Assembly: GCF_001999465.1 (NCBI RefSeq)
Contig: NZ_MQMF01000001.1
Location: 496,001-560,000 of the forward strand
Reading direction: 5' to 3'
Source: Fictibacillus arsenicus
GTDB lineage: Bacteria > Bacillota > Bacilli > Bacillales > Fictibacillaceae
Length of the DNA stretch: 64,000 nt
Every line of letters begins with the position of its first letter. Positions within the stretch are counted from its first letter, which is position 1. Made by a program: the position numbers and the translations under genes. The notes under the pieces were generated by a model. The model was not told the DNA's origin. It saw only the letters and a list, made by a program, of their open reading frames with translations, and made no database searches. Positions 44,714 to 52,930 of this stretch are shown piece by piece.

Positions 44714-44887
44714 TTGAATAGACAATTTACGGAGGAAGAAATGCATGCTGCTGATTGTTTGCAGGAAATCCAAAGAATCGTAACCCAGCTTCATATAACT
44801 GACGAATCCTTTTTGGAGGAAACAAGAGTTCAAGTCCCTCGACTAAAAGAACTCTTAAGTGAATTGGAAAAGTACACCTTGGAATAA
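44714..44887 (+). CDS. Small helical hypothetical protein
   Basis: About 57 residues, TTG start with AAGGAGGG 7 bases upstream; an ATG seven codons earlier overlaps that site. The product is helical and charged (EEEMHAADCLQEIQRIV, RLKELLSELEKYTLE). Lies after the yumC terminator and before a hairpin leader. No family recognised. Confidence 0.65.
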   Translation: MNRQFTEEEMHAADCLQEIQRIVTQLHITDESFLEETRVQVPRLKELLSELEKYTLE

Positions 44888-44929
44888 TTTCCTTCTGGAT
44901 TCAGGAGTCATTCTTTGTTATTATAGGTT

Positions 44930-44998
44930 GTGAGGCGGACAAGTGCCGCTGACAAATTAGTTTTTTTACCCGGTGTTGGCGCGCCGGGTTTTCTTTTA
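44930..44998 (+). terminator. Two hairpins, the second a terminator, before a small membrane protein gene
   Basis: A small GCGG-CCGC hairpin (44933-44949), then T7, then ACCCGG pairing with CCGGGT at 44968-44989 followed by TTTTCTTTT. It ends the gene at 44714 or acts as an attenuator for the gene at 45026. Confidence 0.65.
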
Positions 44999-45025
44999 TC
45001 CTTCTTTAGACGAGGAGATCAATCA

Positions 45026-45187
45026 ATGGAAATGAATTTGATTTTTGGTATCGTATTTTTTATTTTAGGAACTGTTTTAATGCCCCTTGGTTTAAAACAG
45101 ACAAGCAAACAAAACAAAATGCTGCTTATAGGTGCATCCGTTTTCTCGGATTTAATAGGTCTTGCATTAATATTTAAACTTATATAA
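45026..45187 (+). CDS. Small two-helix membrane protein
   Basis: 53 residues, with FGIVFFILGTVLMPLGL and MLLIGASVFSDLIGLALIF as membrane segments separated by a Lys-rich loop. GAGGAG lies 8 bases before ATG. It may correspond to small yuz proteins of B. subtilis, but the identity is not certain. Confidence 0.65.
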   Translation: MEMNLIFGIVFFILGTVLMPLGLKQTSKQNKMLLIGASVFSDLIGLALIFKLI

Positions 45188-45203
45188 AAATACTTAACAT
45201 AAC

Positions 45204-45238
45204 AAAAACCTCCTGAACGAATTGTTCAGGAGGTTTCA
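45204..45238. terminator. Bidirectional terminator
   Basis: AAACCTCCTGAAC pairs perfectly with GTTCAGGAGGTTT around GAATT. Confidence 0.85.
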
Positions 45239-45247
45239 TAATATGGT

Positions 45248-45604
45248 TTAGCACTCTTCTGGAGTACCGGCATTTGTTGCTGTACGGAAAGATGATCCGC
45301 AGCCGCATGATGCGATGGCATTTGGATTTGTAATCGTAAACCCTCCGCCCATCATGTTTTGTTTAAAATCAACAACAGTGCCTTTTAGCACTTTCGCACT
45401 TTCTTCATCTACAACGACGCGAATACCTTCAATCATTTCTTCTTGGTCTGAATCGGCAAGGTCACTATCGAATCCCATTCCATACGACAGTCCTGTACAT
45501 CCTCCGCCTTTAACCGCTACGCGAAGAAATTGATTTTTATCTTCTTCATCAGCCAGCATTTCCTTGATCCTGCTTGCTGCACTTTCTGTAATCTCAATGA
45601 TCAT
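45248..45604 (-). CDS. yutM: A-type Fe-S carrier protein (HesB/IscA/ErpA), YutM
   Basis: 118 residues with the three conserved cysteines in GGGCTGLSYG and SCGCGSSF. It accepts and transfers Fe-S clusters. The start ATG has AAAGGAG upstream. With yutI and yuzD nearby the region carries several Fe-S genes, as in B. subtilis. The tail after SSFRTATNAG is short and variable. Confidence 0.93.
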   Translation of the reverse strand: MIIEITESAASRIKEMLADEEDKNQFLRVAVKGGGCTGLSYGMGFDSDLADSDQEEMIEGIRVVVDEESAKVLKGTVVDFKQNMMGGGFTITNPNAIASCGCGSSFRTATNAGTPEEC

Positions 45605-45686
45605 TCACTTTCACTCCTTTTAATAAGGATTATGGCTTAAGTATACCGTTTCTGCTTTAAGCTCTCAAGGTATCAGCTTTGGCACA

Positions 45687-45866
45687 CTATTTTTCGTTAA
45701 GCTGCAACTGCATAATTTTATTATGAGTTTCATCAATTTTTTTACTATATTTTAAAACCATAGGGTGCTGTATTCCAAAAGTATTTGCTGTTTGTATCAT
45801 TTTATTTCGAAGGCTTTCTAATTGTTGAATTTTTTCTAATCTAGCGGCAGCTGATGTGGCTTTCAT
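45687..45866 (-). CDS. Spo0E-like aspartyl-phosphate phosphatase
   Basis: 59 residues: LEKIQQLESLRNKMIQTAN, HPMVLKYSKKIDETHNKIM. This is the two-helix Spo0E/YisI/YnzD pattern. The usual signature SQELD reads SKKID here, so the key Asp remains but Gln and Glu are replaced. Such proteins dephosphorylate Spo0A and delay sporulation. ATG 45866 follows GGAG by 8 bases. Confidence 0.75.
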   Translation of the reverse strand: MKATSAAARLEKIQQLESLRNKMIQTANTFGIQHPMVLKYSKKIDETHNKIMQLQLNEK

Positions 45867-46002
45867 TTTCGTCACTCCACTCTTAAATTTAAGACAAGTA
45901 AGGTATATCTATTTTACAGTTATTTCAATTAATAGACAATAATCCCCTAGTAAAAAATACATATTTTTTTGTATTGGAAAGTTTTTTATAAAAGTGACTT
46001 CC

Positions 46003-46031
46003 TTGTCCAAATGTATGATTAGGCTTATAAT
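46003..46031 (+). promoter_or_regulatory. SigA-type promoter of mqnE
   Basis: TTGTCC (46003-46008), 17 bases, TATAAT (46026-46031). It gives an mRNA leader of about 165 bases, which includes a GCATC/GATGC hairpin near its start. The remaining part of the gap 45867-46205 shows no gene. Confidence 0.7.
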
Positions 46032-46205
46032 GAAAAAAGCATCTTGATGCCTGAATAAGCTTGTTTTATTGAATTATCTTTTTAATTCCTTATTTTACAT
46101 AGTATTCGCATCGTCTTTGTAAAAGGAGAGCATAGTCTCTTCCTAAGGTCCAAAAAATTTAAAAATCATCCGAACATTTCATTAGAAAATTAGGGGGATA
46201 AAAAC

Positions 46206-47303
46206 ATGGCAAATATTTTAACGTACGATACTAGAATGGAAGCAATTGCAGAAAAAGTTAAACATGGTGAACGTCTTACAATAGAAGATGGGTTGTATCT
46301 TTATGAAACTAATGATTTATTATCTGTAGCTTCACTCGCAAATGAAGTGAACAGTCAAAAAAACGGAGATCATGTCTATTTCATCGAAAACCTTTATATC
46401 AATCCAACAAACGTTTGTGAAGCAACTTGCAGTTTCTGCGGATTCAAACGCAAGCCTGGAGAAGAAGGCGCCTATACAATGAACGATGAACAGCTACTAG
46501 AGTATGTTCAAAAACGCTGGAATGATAATATTCGTGAGTTCCATATCGTTGGCGGACACAATCACGAAGTACCATTTGATTACTACTTAAATACCATCAG
46601 CACATTGAAAAAGCACTATCCTCAAGTAACTGTAAAAGCATATACTGGGGCTGAAATTGAATTTTTCTCTAGAATCGCTGGTATTTCAATGAAAGACGCA
46701 TTGCAGGAGCTTATCAAGGCTGGTCTTGATACGATGCCAGGCGGAGGAGCTGAAATTCTTACTGAACGTTATCGTTTAAAAATGAGTCCTGACAAAGCAT
46801 CAACTGATCAATGGCTTGAGGCTCACGAAATCGCACATGGTTTAGGATTGAAAACCCACGCTACAATGCTATACGGTTCCATTGAAACGAAAGAAGAGCG
46901 CTTGATTCATATGGATCGGCTGCGTCAGCTTCAAGATGTAACGAACGGTTTCATGGTATTTATTCCACTTGCGATGCAGCCACGTTCACAATCGATGGGC
47001 TTAACGAGAAGAACATCTGCTTTCGATGATATGAGAACGATGGCAATCAGCCGTCTCATGCTTGATAACTTTGACCATATAAAGGCGTACTGGATTAATA
47101 TCGGCGTACAGCTTACACAAATGGCTCTTACTTTTGGATCCGATGATATCCATGGAACACTGATCGAAGAGCGCATCTCACATGCTGTTGGTGCTTTAAC
47201 ATCAGCCGGGATTACCCGTAAAGAACTCGTTCATTTAATCAAAACTGCGAACAAAGTTCCTGTTGAACGTGATACATTCTATAACATTATTAAAAAGTAT
47301 TAA
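46206..47303 (+). CDS. mqnE: Aminofutalosine synthase MqnE (radical SAM)
   Basis: 365 residues with the radical SAM cluster motif CEATCSFC (Cys71, 75, 78), preceded by YINPTNV. Other segments are FHIVGGHNHEVPFDYYL, VKAYTGAEIEFF and GLDTMPGGGAEIL. These fit MqnE better than MqnC. MqnE joins a carboxyvinyloxybenzoate to SAM-derived adenosine in the futalosine route to menaquinone. Transcribed alone. Other futalosine genes are not in the window. The MqnE versus MqnC choice rests on pattern recall. Confidence 0.85.
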   Translation: MANILTYDTRMEAIAEKVKHGERLTIEDGLYLYETNDLLSVASLANEVNSQKNGDHVYFIENLYINPTNVCEATCSFCGFKRKPGEEGAYTMNDEQLLEYVQKRWNDNIREFHIVGGHNHEVPFDYYLNTISTLKKHYPQVTVKAYTGAEIEFFSRIAGISMKDALQELIKAGLDTMPGGGAEILTERYRLKMSPDKASTDQWLEAHEIAHGLGLKTHATMLYGSIETKEERLIHMDRLRQLQDVTNGFMVFIPLAMQPRSQSMGLTRRTSAFDDMRTMAISRLMLDNFDHIKAYWINIGVQLTQMALTFGSDDIHGTLIEERISHAVGALTSAGITRKELVHLIKTANKVPVERDTFYNIIKKY

Positions 47304-47311
47304 TTTACGAA

Positions 47312-47348
47312 GAAAGCCCGACTACCTTTTATAGTCGGGTTTTTTTTA
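47312..47348 (+). terminator. Terminator after mqnE
   Basis: AAAGCCCGACTA pairs with TAGTCGGGTTT and is followed by TTTTTT. Confidence 0.9.
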
Positions 47349-47359
47349 TGATTTTTTTT

Positions 47360-47425
47360 ACGGTACGTGTTCTTATATTTTTTACATGTACGCTCAAAAT
47401 TGCCAGGCTTTCGCTCAGAATGGCA
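47360..47425. repeat. Short two-unit relative of the 20-bp array, with the same leader
   Basis: ACGGTACGTGTT at 47360 is followed, 29 bases later at 47389, by TACGCTCAAA, and at 47410 by TTCGCTCAGA. The leader and the 29-base spacing equal those of the array at 23802. Confidence 0.75.
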
Positions 47426-47430
47426 ATATT

Positions 47431-48294
47431 TTATTTTATATAATATTCACCGGTACAGATAACTTCAGCTGGACCGGTCATTAACACATCACCTTCATCC
47501 TGCCAATTAATAATTAGATCTCCACCAGCTAAATGAACGGTAATATCCGTGTTTTTCTCAGCTTTTTTGTTTAAAACAGCTGCAACTGCAGCCGCACATG
47601 CTCCTGTACCACAAGCTTGTGTAATGCCGGAACCCCTTTCCCAGACTCGAAAATGCATTTCCTGTTCGGAAACAATCTCTACAAATTCTGCATTTACCCA
47701 ATCAGGAAATATTGGATCTTTTTCAATTACGGGTCCTAGTGAGTGTAATGGTGCTTCCTCAATGTTATCTACAAAGAAAATCGCGTGCGGGTTACCCATT
47801 GAGACTGCAGTCATATTTAGATCGTTTCCTTTAAAGGAAACGGGTTCATTGATAACGGAGCTCTTGTTTGAGAATCCTTTTACAGGAACTTGATCAGGAA
47901 TGAGAATAGGGTTACCCATATTAACGGTTACCTGACTAACTAGATGGTTTTCATCAACTATAAGTTTTGCAGTTACGAGTCCCCCAAGTGTTTCAATTTG
48001 GAACTCATCTTCCTCAACAATGCCATTTTCATAAGCATACTTTGCTACACATCGCAGCCCGTTTCCGCAATTTTTTGCTTCTGAACCATCGTTATTAAAT
48101 ATCCTCATTTTAACCGGTGCTTTTTCGCTCGGACAGATTAATATCATTCCGTCAGACCCGATTCCTGTATAGGGGTTAGATACGGCAACAGCAAGATCTG
48201 CAAGGTCAGCTTCAGCGATTGTTTCTTCAAACATGTTCACATAGATATAATTATTTCCGAGTCCATGCATTTTTGTGAAATTCATTTTCTTCAT
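47431..48294 (-). CDS. dapF: Diaminopimelate epimerase
   Basis: 287 residues with both catalytic cysteines: [15 protein letters not shown] and [15 protein letters not shown]. Interconverts LL- and meso-diaminopimelate for lysine and peptidoglycan. AAGGAG lies upstream of the ATG at some distance (13 bases), so the fourth codon ATG is an alternative start. Neighbours match B. subtilis yutL. Confidence 0.95.
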   Translation of the reverse strand: MKKMNFTKMHGLGNNYIYVNMFEETIAEADLADLAVAVSNPYTGIGSDGMILICPSEKAPVKMRIFNNDGSEAKNCGNGLRCVAKYAYENGIVEEDEFQIETLGGLVTAKLIVDENHLVSQVTVNMGNPILIPDQVPVKGFSNKSSVINEPVSFKGNDLNMTAVSMGNPHAIFFVDNIEEAPLHSLGPVIEKDPIFPDWVNAEFVEIVSEQEMHFRVWERGSGITQACGTGACAAAVAAVLNKKAEKNTDITVHLAGGDLIINWQDEGDVLMTGPAEVICTGEYYIK

Positions 48295-48311
48295 GTTTTA
48301 GTTAATGCTCC

Positions 48312-48554
48312 TTATTGTGGACCTCTTAATTTTTCATCTGTATAAAAATAATCGTCATCAGCATTAAGAATTGTAAGCTTTCCATGACAGCACGGCATGA
48401 TCAACCGCTGCTTTACGCCTTCTTTTGCAAGCTCCAACTGCTCTTCTTTAAAGCTTGTAAGTACGTTGTCACTTTTACAAAATGGACACTCTGCGATATA
48501 GATGTCATTCATCATTCGTTCATAAGGCCATGTATATTCAAAGGTTATTTTCAT
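48312..48554 (-). CDS. Small Cys-containing protein upstream of dapF
   Basis: About 80 residues with AECPFCKSDNVL and MPCCHGKLTI, suggesting a small zinc ribbon. ATG 48554 has GAGGATG upstream. It stands 17 bases before dapF and may share its transcript. No family named. Confidence 0.72.
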   Translation of the reverse strand: MKITFEYTWPYERMMNDIYIAECPFCKSDNVLTSFKEEQLELAKEGVKQRLIMPCCHGKLTILNADDDYFYTDEKLRGPQ

Positions 48555-48597
48555 GTGATTCATCCTCTATTTGGAAGGTGTGATAAATGCATTATCA

Positions 48598-48626
48598 TTC
48601 ACAACTAACATTTTTTAAAGTATAAT
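48598..48626 (+). promoter_or_regulatory. SigA-type promoter of the FMN riboswitch transcript
   Basis: TTCACA (48598-48603), 17 bases, TATAAT (48621-48626), about 25 bases before the aptamer. An imperfect inverted repeat TGATAAATGCATTATCA (48581-48597) touches the -35 element. Confidence 0.75.
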
Positions 48627-48656
48627 AGGTCATGTAACAAAATACAATAGCGATCC

Positions 48657-48803
48657 ATCTTCGGGGCAGGGTGAAATTCCCGACCGGCGGTAATTGAAGA
48701 TTCCCTCTTCATCAGCCCGTGAGCGGAAAAGTTCAGGATTGAATTTTTCATGCTGATCTGGTGTAACTCCAGAGCCGACAGTATAGTCTGGATGGGAGAA
48801 GAT
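48657..48803 (+). promoter_or_regulatory. FMN riboswitch (RFN element)
   Basis: P1 is closed by ATCTT (48657) and AAGAT (48799-48803). All standard RFN segments are visible: CGGGGCAGGGTGAAATTCCC, GACCGGCGGT, AGCCCGTGAGC, GAGCCGACAGTATAGTCTGG and GATGGGAGAAGAT. FMN binding would favour the terminator about 100 bases downstream and lower expression of the riboflavin transporter. Confidence 0.97.
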
Positions 48804-48906
48804 GTTGGTACAGCGGTTCATTTTTACAAAAGTTGAACCCTTTGTTTAAGTACGCATTTTAAAGTTTAAAAATGCTTCTTTCACATGCTGTTCTTCATAC
48901 AACAAC

Positions 48907-48938
48907 TCCCTTAGACCACAATTTTGGCTAAGGTTTTT
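48907..48938 (+). terminator. Riboswitch-controlled terminator
   Basis: CCTTAG and CTAAGG form the stem with inner CA/TG pairs, followed by T7; 69 bases before ribU. It is the expression platform of the FMN riboswitch. Confidence 0.85.
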
Positions 48939-49006
48939 TTGTGTGATACAGGCTGTACTGCATTTGAAATCATAAGATGGCGCAAGACAAATGAGGAGAG
49001 ATTTCA

Positions 49007-49585
49007 ATGCAAAAGGGAAAAATTAAACAAATGGTAGCTGTATCTATGCTCAGTACGATCGCATATGTGCTGATGATGCTAGACTTCCCATTTCCGGGGC
49101 TGCCGCCATTCTTAAAGATCGATTTTAGTGAGGTTCCAGCACTGCTGGCGGCCATCATCTTTGGGCCAATTGCTGGAGTCATGGTTGAAGGAATTAAAAA
49201 CACGCTTCACTATGGTATTGTAGGAAGCTTTACAGGTGTTCCAGTTGGACAGCTGGCTAATTTTATTGCAGGTGTACTGTTTATTTTGCCAGTATCGTAC
49301 TTATTCCGAAAAAAACATACGGTTAAACGTCTTTCAGGCGGTCTGATTCTAGGGACAGCTTTAATGACATTAACGATGGGATTCCTTAATTATGTGATCA
49401 TCCTGCCGGCATACACATGGTTCCTTGGAGCTGAGCCGATGTCCAGTCAGATGATGATGGACCTAATCCTTAAAGGAATCACGCCTTTTAACTTAATAAA
49501 AGGTACGATTATTACTTTATTGTTTTTAGCTTTATACAACAGAATGAAGCCTTGGGTGATGAAACAAATCGCTCAGCAGGCTTAA
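49007..49585 (+). CDS. ribU: Riboflavin ECF transporter S component RibU
   Basis: 192 residues, six hydrophobic segments. Motifs FPGLPPFLKIDFSEVPALLAAIIFGP and GVMVEGIKNTLHYGI are typical of RibU/YpaA. It binds riboflavin and works with the shared EcfT-EcfA module encoded elsewhere. GAGGAG precedes ATG. The FMN riboswitch directly upstream supports the assignment. Confidence 0.95.
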   Translation: MQKGKIKQMVAVSMLSTIAYVLMMLDFPFPGLPPFLKIDFSEVPALLAAIIFGPIAGVMVEGIKNTLHYGIVGSFTGVPVGQLANFIAGVLFILPVSYLFRKKHTVKRLSGGLILGTALMTLTMGFLNYVIILPAYTWFLGAEPMSSQMMMDLILKGITPFNLIKGTIITLLFLALYNRMKPWVMKQIAQQA

Positions 49586-49595
49586 TATAATAGAT

Positions 49596-49630
49596 AAAAC
49601 CGCTGTGTTATTGTTACGCAGCGGTTTTTT
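49596..49630 (+). terminator. Terminator after ribU
   Basis: AAACCGCTG pairs with CAGCGGTTT, followed by TTT. Confidence 0.85.
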
Positions 49631-49667
49631 GTTGTTCAAACCATGTCAAATTTCATGAAATAAGTCA

Positions 49668-49765
49668 ACTCGCGGATATAACATATAAACTCGCGGGATT
49701 AACGTGAATATTCCCGGAATTATGACTCAAACTCGCGGGATTAATGATGTTTGTCGCGGGAATAT
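49668..49765. repeat. Five-unit array with exact 21-bp period, CTCGCGGGATTAA type
   Basis: CGCGGGA-like cores start at 49671, 49692, 49713, 49734 and 49755. The best units read AAACTCGCGGGATTAA. The reverse strand (TTAATCCCGCG) resembles the array at 40462. It fills most of the gap between ribU and nupN. Confidence 0.85.
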
Positions 49766-49851
49766 AAAAATTCGACTTACTATATCGCACAGATACCATA
49801 CAAAATGGTCGTGCATCCTCCCTTTTAAAACTTTTTATCTTAAATACGCAA

Positions 49852-49890
49852 AAAAAGATGCCCAAGCTTTTGCTTTTGGGCATCTTTTAA
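49852..49890 (-). terminator. Terminator after nupN
   Basis: GATGCCCAA pairs with TTGGGCATC, with A6 before and T-run after, so it works for both strands. Confidence 0.85.
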
Positions 49891-49899
49891 AGGAATTAC

Positions 49900-51114
49900 T
49901 TATAGAATGAACATACCTGCGATTGCACCGCTTAGTAAGTTTGCAAGTGTTGCAGCGATAACTGCACGCATTCCAAGTCTTGCGATGTCTGGACGACGGC
50001 TTGGCGCCATTGCTCCAAGACCACCTAGTAGGATCGCAATAGATGAAAGGTTTGCGAAACCACAAAGTGCAAAGCTGACAACTGCTACTGTTTTTGGCAT
50101 TAGATCAGGAATTTGTGGTGCGAATGAAGAATAAGCAACAAATTCATTTAATACAATTTTTTGCCCGATAAAAGTACCGGCTTTAACTGCTTCATCCCAA
50201 GGTACACCGATTACAAATGCGATTGGTGCAAATAGGTAACCTAAGATTTGCTGAAGTGTAATATCATAACCGAACCATCCGCCGATACCGCCAAGGATAC
50301 CGTTTACAAGAGCAATCAACGCGATGAATGCTAATAGCATAGCTCCAACATTTAATGCGATTTGAAGACCGTCACCAGCACCTCTAGCAGCTGCATCAAT
50401 AACGTTTACTGTATCTTTATCACGTTCAAGCTTAATTTCACCCATTGTTTCTGGCTCTTCTGTTTCAGGAACAACGATTTTTGCAACTAATAGTCCTGCA
50501 GGAGCACACATAAAGCTTGCTGCGATCAAGTACTCAAGAGGTACACCTAAGAGGTAATAACCAATAAGTACAGAACCAGCTACTGATGCAAGTCCTCCAA
50601 CCATTACAGCGAAAAGTTCAGATTGCGTTAAACGATTCATATATGGACGGATAACAAGAGGTGCTTCAGTTTGACCTAAGAAAATATTCGCTGTAGCACT
50701 CATTGATTCCGCTTTACTTGTTCCTAATAATTTTGATAAAGCTCCACCTAAAATTCGAACAACCCATTGCATAATTCCTAAGTAATAAAGAACTGAGATC
50801 AAAGATGAGAAGAAAATAATTACTGTAAGAACTTGAAATGCAAAGATAAATCCTTTTCCTTCTTCGGGAATCATACTTCCGAATAAGAAGTCCACACCTT
50901 CGTTTGCATAAGCAACAACATTGGACACTTTTTGGGATACAGCTTGTAATGCTTTCTTACCCGCTTCCCACTTTAATACGATTAAAGCGAATGACACTTG
51001 GATTGCTAGTGCACCTAGAACTGTGCGCCAGTTAATCGCTTTCTTATTTTGAGAAAGTAAGAATGCGATAACTAGGATTACAAGCATACCACCTATTCCC
51101 CATAAAATTTGCAT
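49900..51114 (-). CDS. nupN: Nucleoside transporter of the CNT family, NupN-like
   Basis: About 404 residues, with [16 protein letters not shown]-like [39 protein letters not shown], and the C-terminal [22 protein letters not shown]. These are CNT motifs for Na+ or H+ coupled nucleoside uptake. ATG 51114 has AGGGG upstream. The location matches B. subtilis yutK (nupN). A cre-like site lies upstream. Confidence 0.9.
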   Translation of the reverse strand: MQILWGIGGMLVILVIAFLLSQNKKAINWRTVLGALAIQVSFALIVLKWEAGKKALQAVSQKVSNVVAYANEGVDFLFGSMIPEEGKGFIFAFQVLTVIIFFSSLISVLYYLGIMQWVVRILGGALSKLLGTSKAESMSATANIFLGQTEAPLVIRPYMNRLTQSELFAVMVGGLASVAGSVLIGYYLLGVPLEYLIAASFMCAPAGLLVAKIVVPETEEPETMGEIKLERDKDTVNVIDAAARGAGDGLQIALNVGAMLLAFIALIALVNGILGGIGGWFGYDITLQQILGYLFAPIAFVIGVPWDEAVKAGTFIGQKIVLNEFVAYSSFAPQIPDLMPKTVAVVSFALCGFANLSSIAILLGGLGAMAPSRRPDIARLGMRAVIAATLANLLSGAIAGMFIL

Positions 51115-51140
51115 ATTGCACACCCCTTTTGTAAGTTAGA

Positions 51141-51155
51141 AGTAAACGCTTTCTT
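51141..51155 (-). promoter_or_regulatory. cre-like site upstream of nupN
   Basis: AGTAAACGCTTTCTT has the central AANCGNW part and symmetric outer bases, with two mismatches to the full cre consensus. It lies about 27 bases before the start codon. CcpA control is possible but weaker than at kynU. Confidence 0.4.
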
Positions 51156-51290
51156 TTCATGTAGTAGTAGTTGTCAGACATCAAATGACTGACCCTTTAA
51201 TAATGTAACAAATTTCGACAAAATTGCAATCCCTTTTTTAATATTTACACCTAAGATATTTTTCCCAATAAATAATGCCCTATCCTACAA

Positions 51291-51328
51291 AAAAACAGCT
51301 ACTCAATATTAATGAGGAGCTGTTTTCT
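51291..51328 (-). terminator. Terminator after yuzB
   Basis: AAACAGCTACTC pairs with GAGGAGCTGTTT (one mismatch) around AATATTAAT, with A7 on the plus side. Confidence 0.75.
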
Positions 51329-51563
51329 AAAACATGAAGTTTTCATCTATATGATTATAAATATTCTTTACGAGTTCTTCTGGAGTCTCTCCATGGACAA
51401 TATCCCCATTTACGAGTGCAAAAAGTGATTTTGCACATTGTCCGCAATAACCAAGACACCCATATTCAATCACATCTAAATCATAATCTTTTTCCAATTC
51501 TTCAAGTGCTTTTTGCGCACCACTTGCCAAGTTACTGACACAAAACTCAATAATCGGTCTCAT
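51327..51563 (-). CDS. yuzB: YuzB, DUF1450 small protein
   Basis: About 78 residues: [23 protein letters not shown], then [20 protein letters not shown], thioredoxin-like ferredoxin fold type Cys arrangement, DUF1450. Located next to yutJ as in B. subtilis. ATG 51563 matches the family start. Function unknown. Confidence 0.88.
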   Translation of the reverse strand: MRPIIEFCVSNLASGAQKALEELEKDYDLDVIEYGCLGYCGQCAKSLFALVNGDIVHGETPEELVKNIYNHIDENFMF

Positions 51564-51791
51564 CTTCCATTTCACCTCTTAATGAATCCATCCTAACGGT
51601 TTATTGAAGGCTAGTCAATGTAAACACATTGATTTTTCCGCAAAAATAGTTGTGAATTTATTGCAAAGTGCTATACTTAAACATGTCAAAAACGTGAAAT
51701 CGTTTACTTAAAGTATTTTAAGGTTATTGGTTAATATACACTACTATAAAAATAGATAAGAATTGTCTTGAAAGAAAAGGGGAAATGACAA

Positions 51792-52856
51792 ATGAAGCAC
51801 CTCGTTTTACTTGGCGGAGGATATGGAAATATGCGTGTGTTGAAGAGGCTTCTTAATTCCTCAGACCTCCCTGAAAACATTCAGCTTACACTCATCGACC
51901 GTGTGCCATATCATTGTTTGAAAACTGAATATTACGCATTAGCTGCTGGAACAATATCTGATCACCATGTTCGGGTAACGTTTCCAGATCACCCTCGCCT
52001 AAATATTAAATATGGTGAAGTAACAGGAATCGATATTAATGAAAAGAAAGTACTTTTAAAAGATCAGGACGATGTATCCTATGATGATCTAGTTATCGGA
52101 CTTGGTTGTGAAGATAAGTATCACAATGTGCCCGGGGCTGATCAATTCACATTAAGTATTCAAACGATTGATAAGTCTCGCCATACCTATCAAGTACTTA
52201 ACAACTTACATGCTAATGCCGTTGTTGGTGTTGTTGGAGCAGGACTTTCTGGTGTTGAACTAGCATCAGAACTTCGCGAAAGCCGGCCGGATCTATCAAT
52301 AAAGCTGTTTGATCGCGGGGACATCATTCTTTCAGGATACAAAAAGAGACTAAGCAACTATGTTCAAAACTGGTTTGTAGAACATGGTGTTGAAGTAATC
52401 AATAACTCTAATGTAACTAAAGTCGAAGAAGGCGCACTTTATAACCATGACGAGAAAGTTGAATGTGATGCTATCGTTTGGACAGCAGGCATTCAGCCAA
52501 GCCATATCGTTCGCGGATTAGATGTTGAAAAGGATAGTCAGGGACGTGTCGTTCTAACTGAACATCACCATCTGCCTTCTGAAGAACATGTTTATGTAGT
52601 TGGCGATTGCGCAAGTCTTCCTTATGCACCAAGCGCACAGCTAGCGGAGGAGCAAGCAGAACAGATTTCTCAAGTTCTTCTAGCACGCTGGAATAATCAG
52701 CCTCTTCCTGAAATGAACGAGATCAAATTAAAAGGTGTTATGGGATCCCTTGGCAAGAAGAGCGGATTCGGTACGATGGGAAGCGCCGCTTTAATCGGCC
52801 GCGTACCACGCTTATTAAAGTCAGGTATCTTATGGCTATATAAATATCAAGTATAA
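51792..52856 (+). CDS. yutJ: NADH dehydrogenase-like flavoprotein YutJ
   Basis: 354 residues with FAD site LLGGGYGNMRVLKRL, second dinucleotide site VVGAGLSGVELASELRE and VVGDCASLPYAPSAQLAEEQA. It is the shorter NDH-2 relative of B. subtilis (YutJ), second in this window after yumB. Its electron acceptor is unproven. AAAGGGGAAATGACAA precedes ATG. Confidence 0.92.
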   Translation: MKHLVLLGGGYGNMRVLKRLLNSSDLPENIQLTLIDRVPYHCLKTEYYALAAGTISDHHVRVTFPDHPRLNIKYGEVTGIDINEKKVLLKDQDDVSYDDLVIGLGCEDKYHNVPGADQFTLSIQTIDKSRHTYQVLNNLHANAVVGVVGAGLSGVELASELRESRPDLSIKLFDRGDIILSGYKKRLSNYVQNWFVEHGVEVINNSNVTKVEEGALYNHDEKVECDAIVWTAGIQPSHIVRGLDVEKDSQGRVVLTEHHHLPSEEHVYVVGDCASLPYAPSAQLAEEQAEQISQVLLARWNNQPLPEMNEIKLKGVMGSLGKKSGFGTMGSAALIGRVPRLLKSGILWLYKYQV

Positions 52857-52859
52857 AGA

Positions 52860-52897
52860 GAAGCCGGCTAACAATTGAGTTAGCCGGCTTATTTTTT
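52860..52897. terminator. Bidirectional terminator
   Basis: AAGCCGGCTAAC pairs with GTTAGCCGGCTT, followed by ATTTTTT. Confidence 0.9.
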
Positions 52898-52930
52898 GTT
52901 CGTACTGAAGTATCTAAGGTACAAAAAAAA

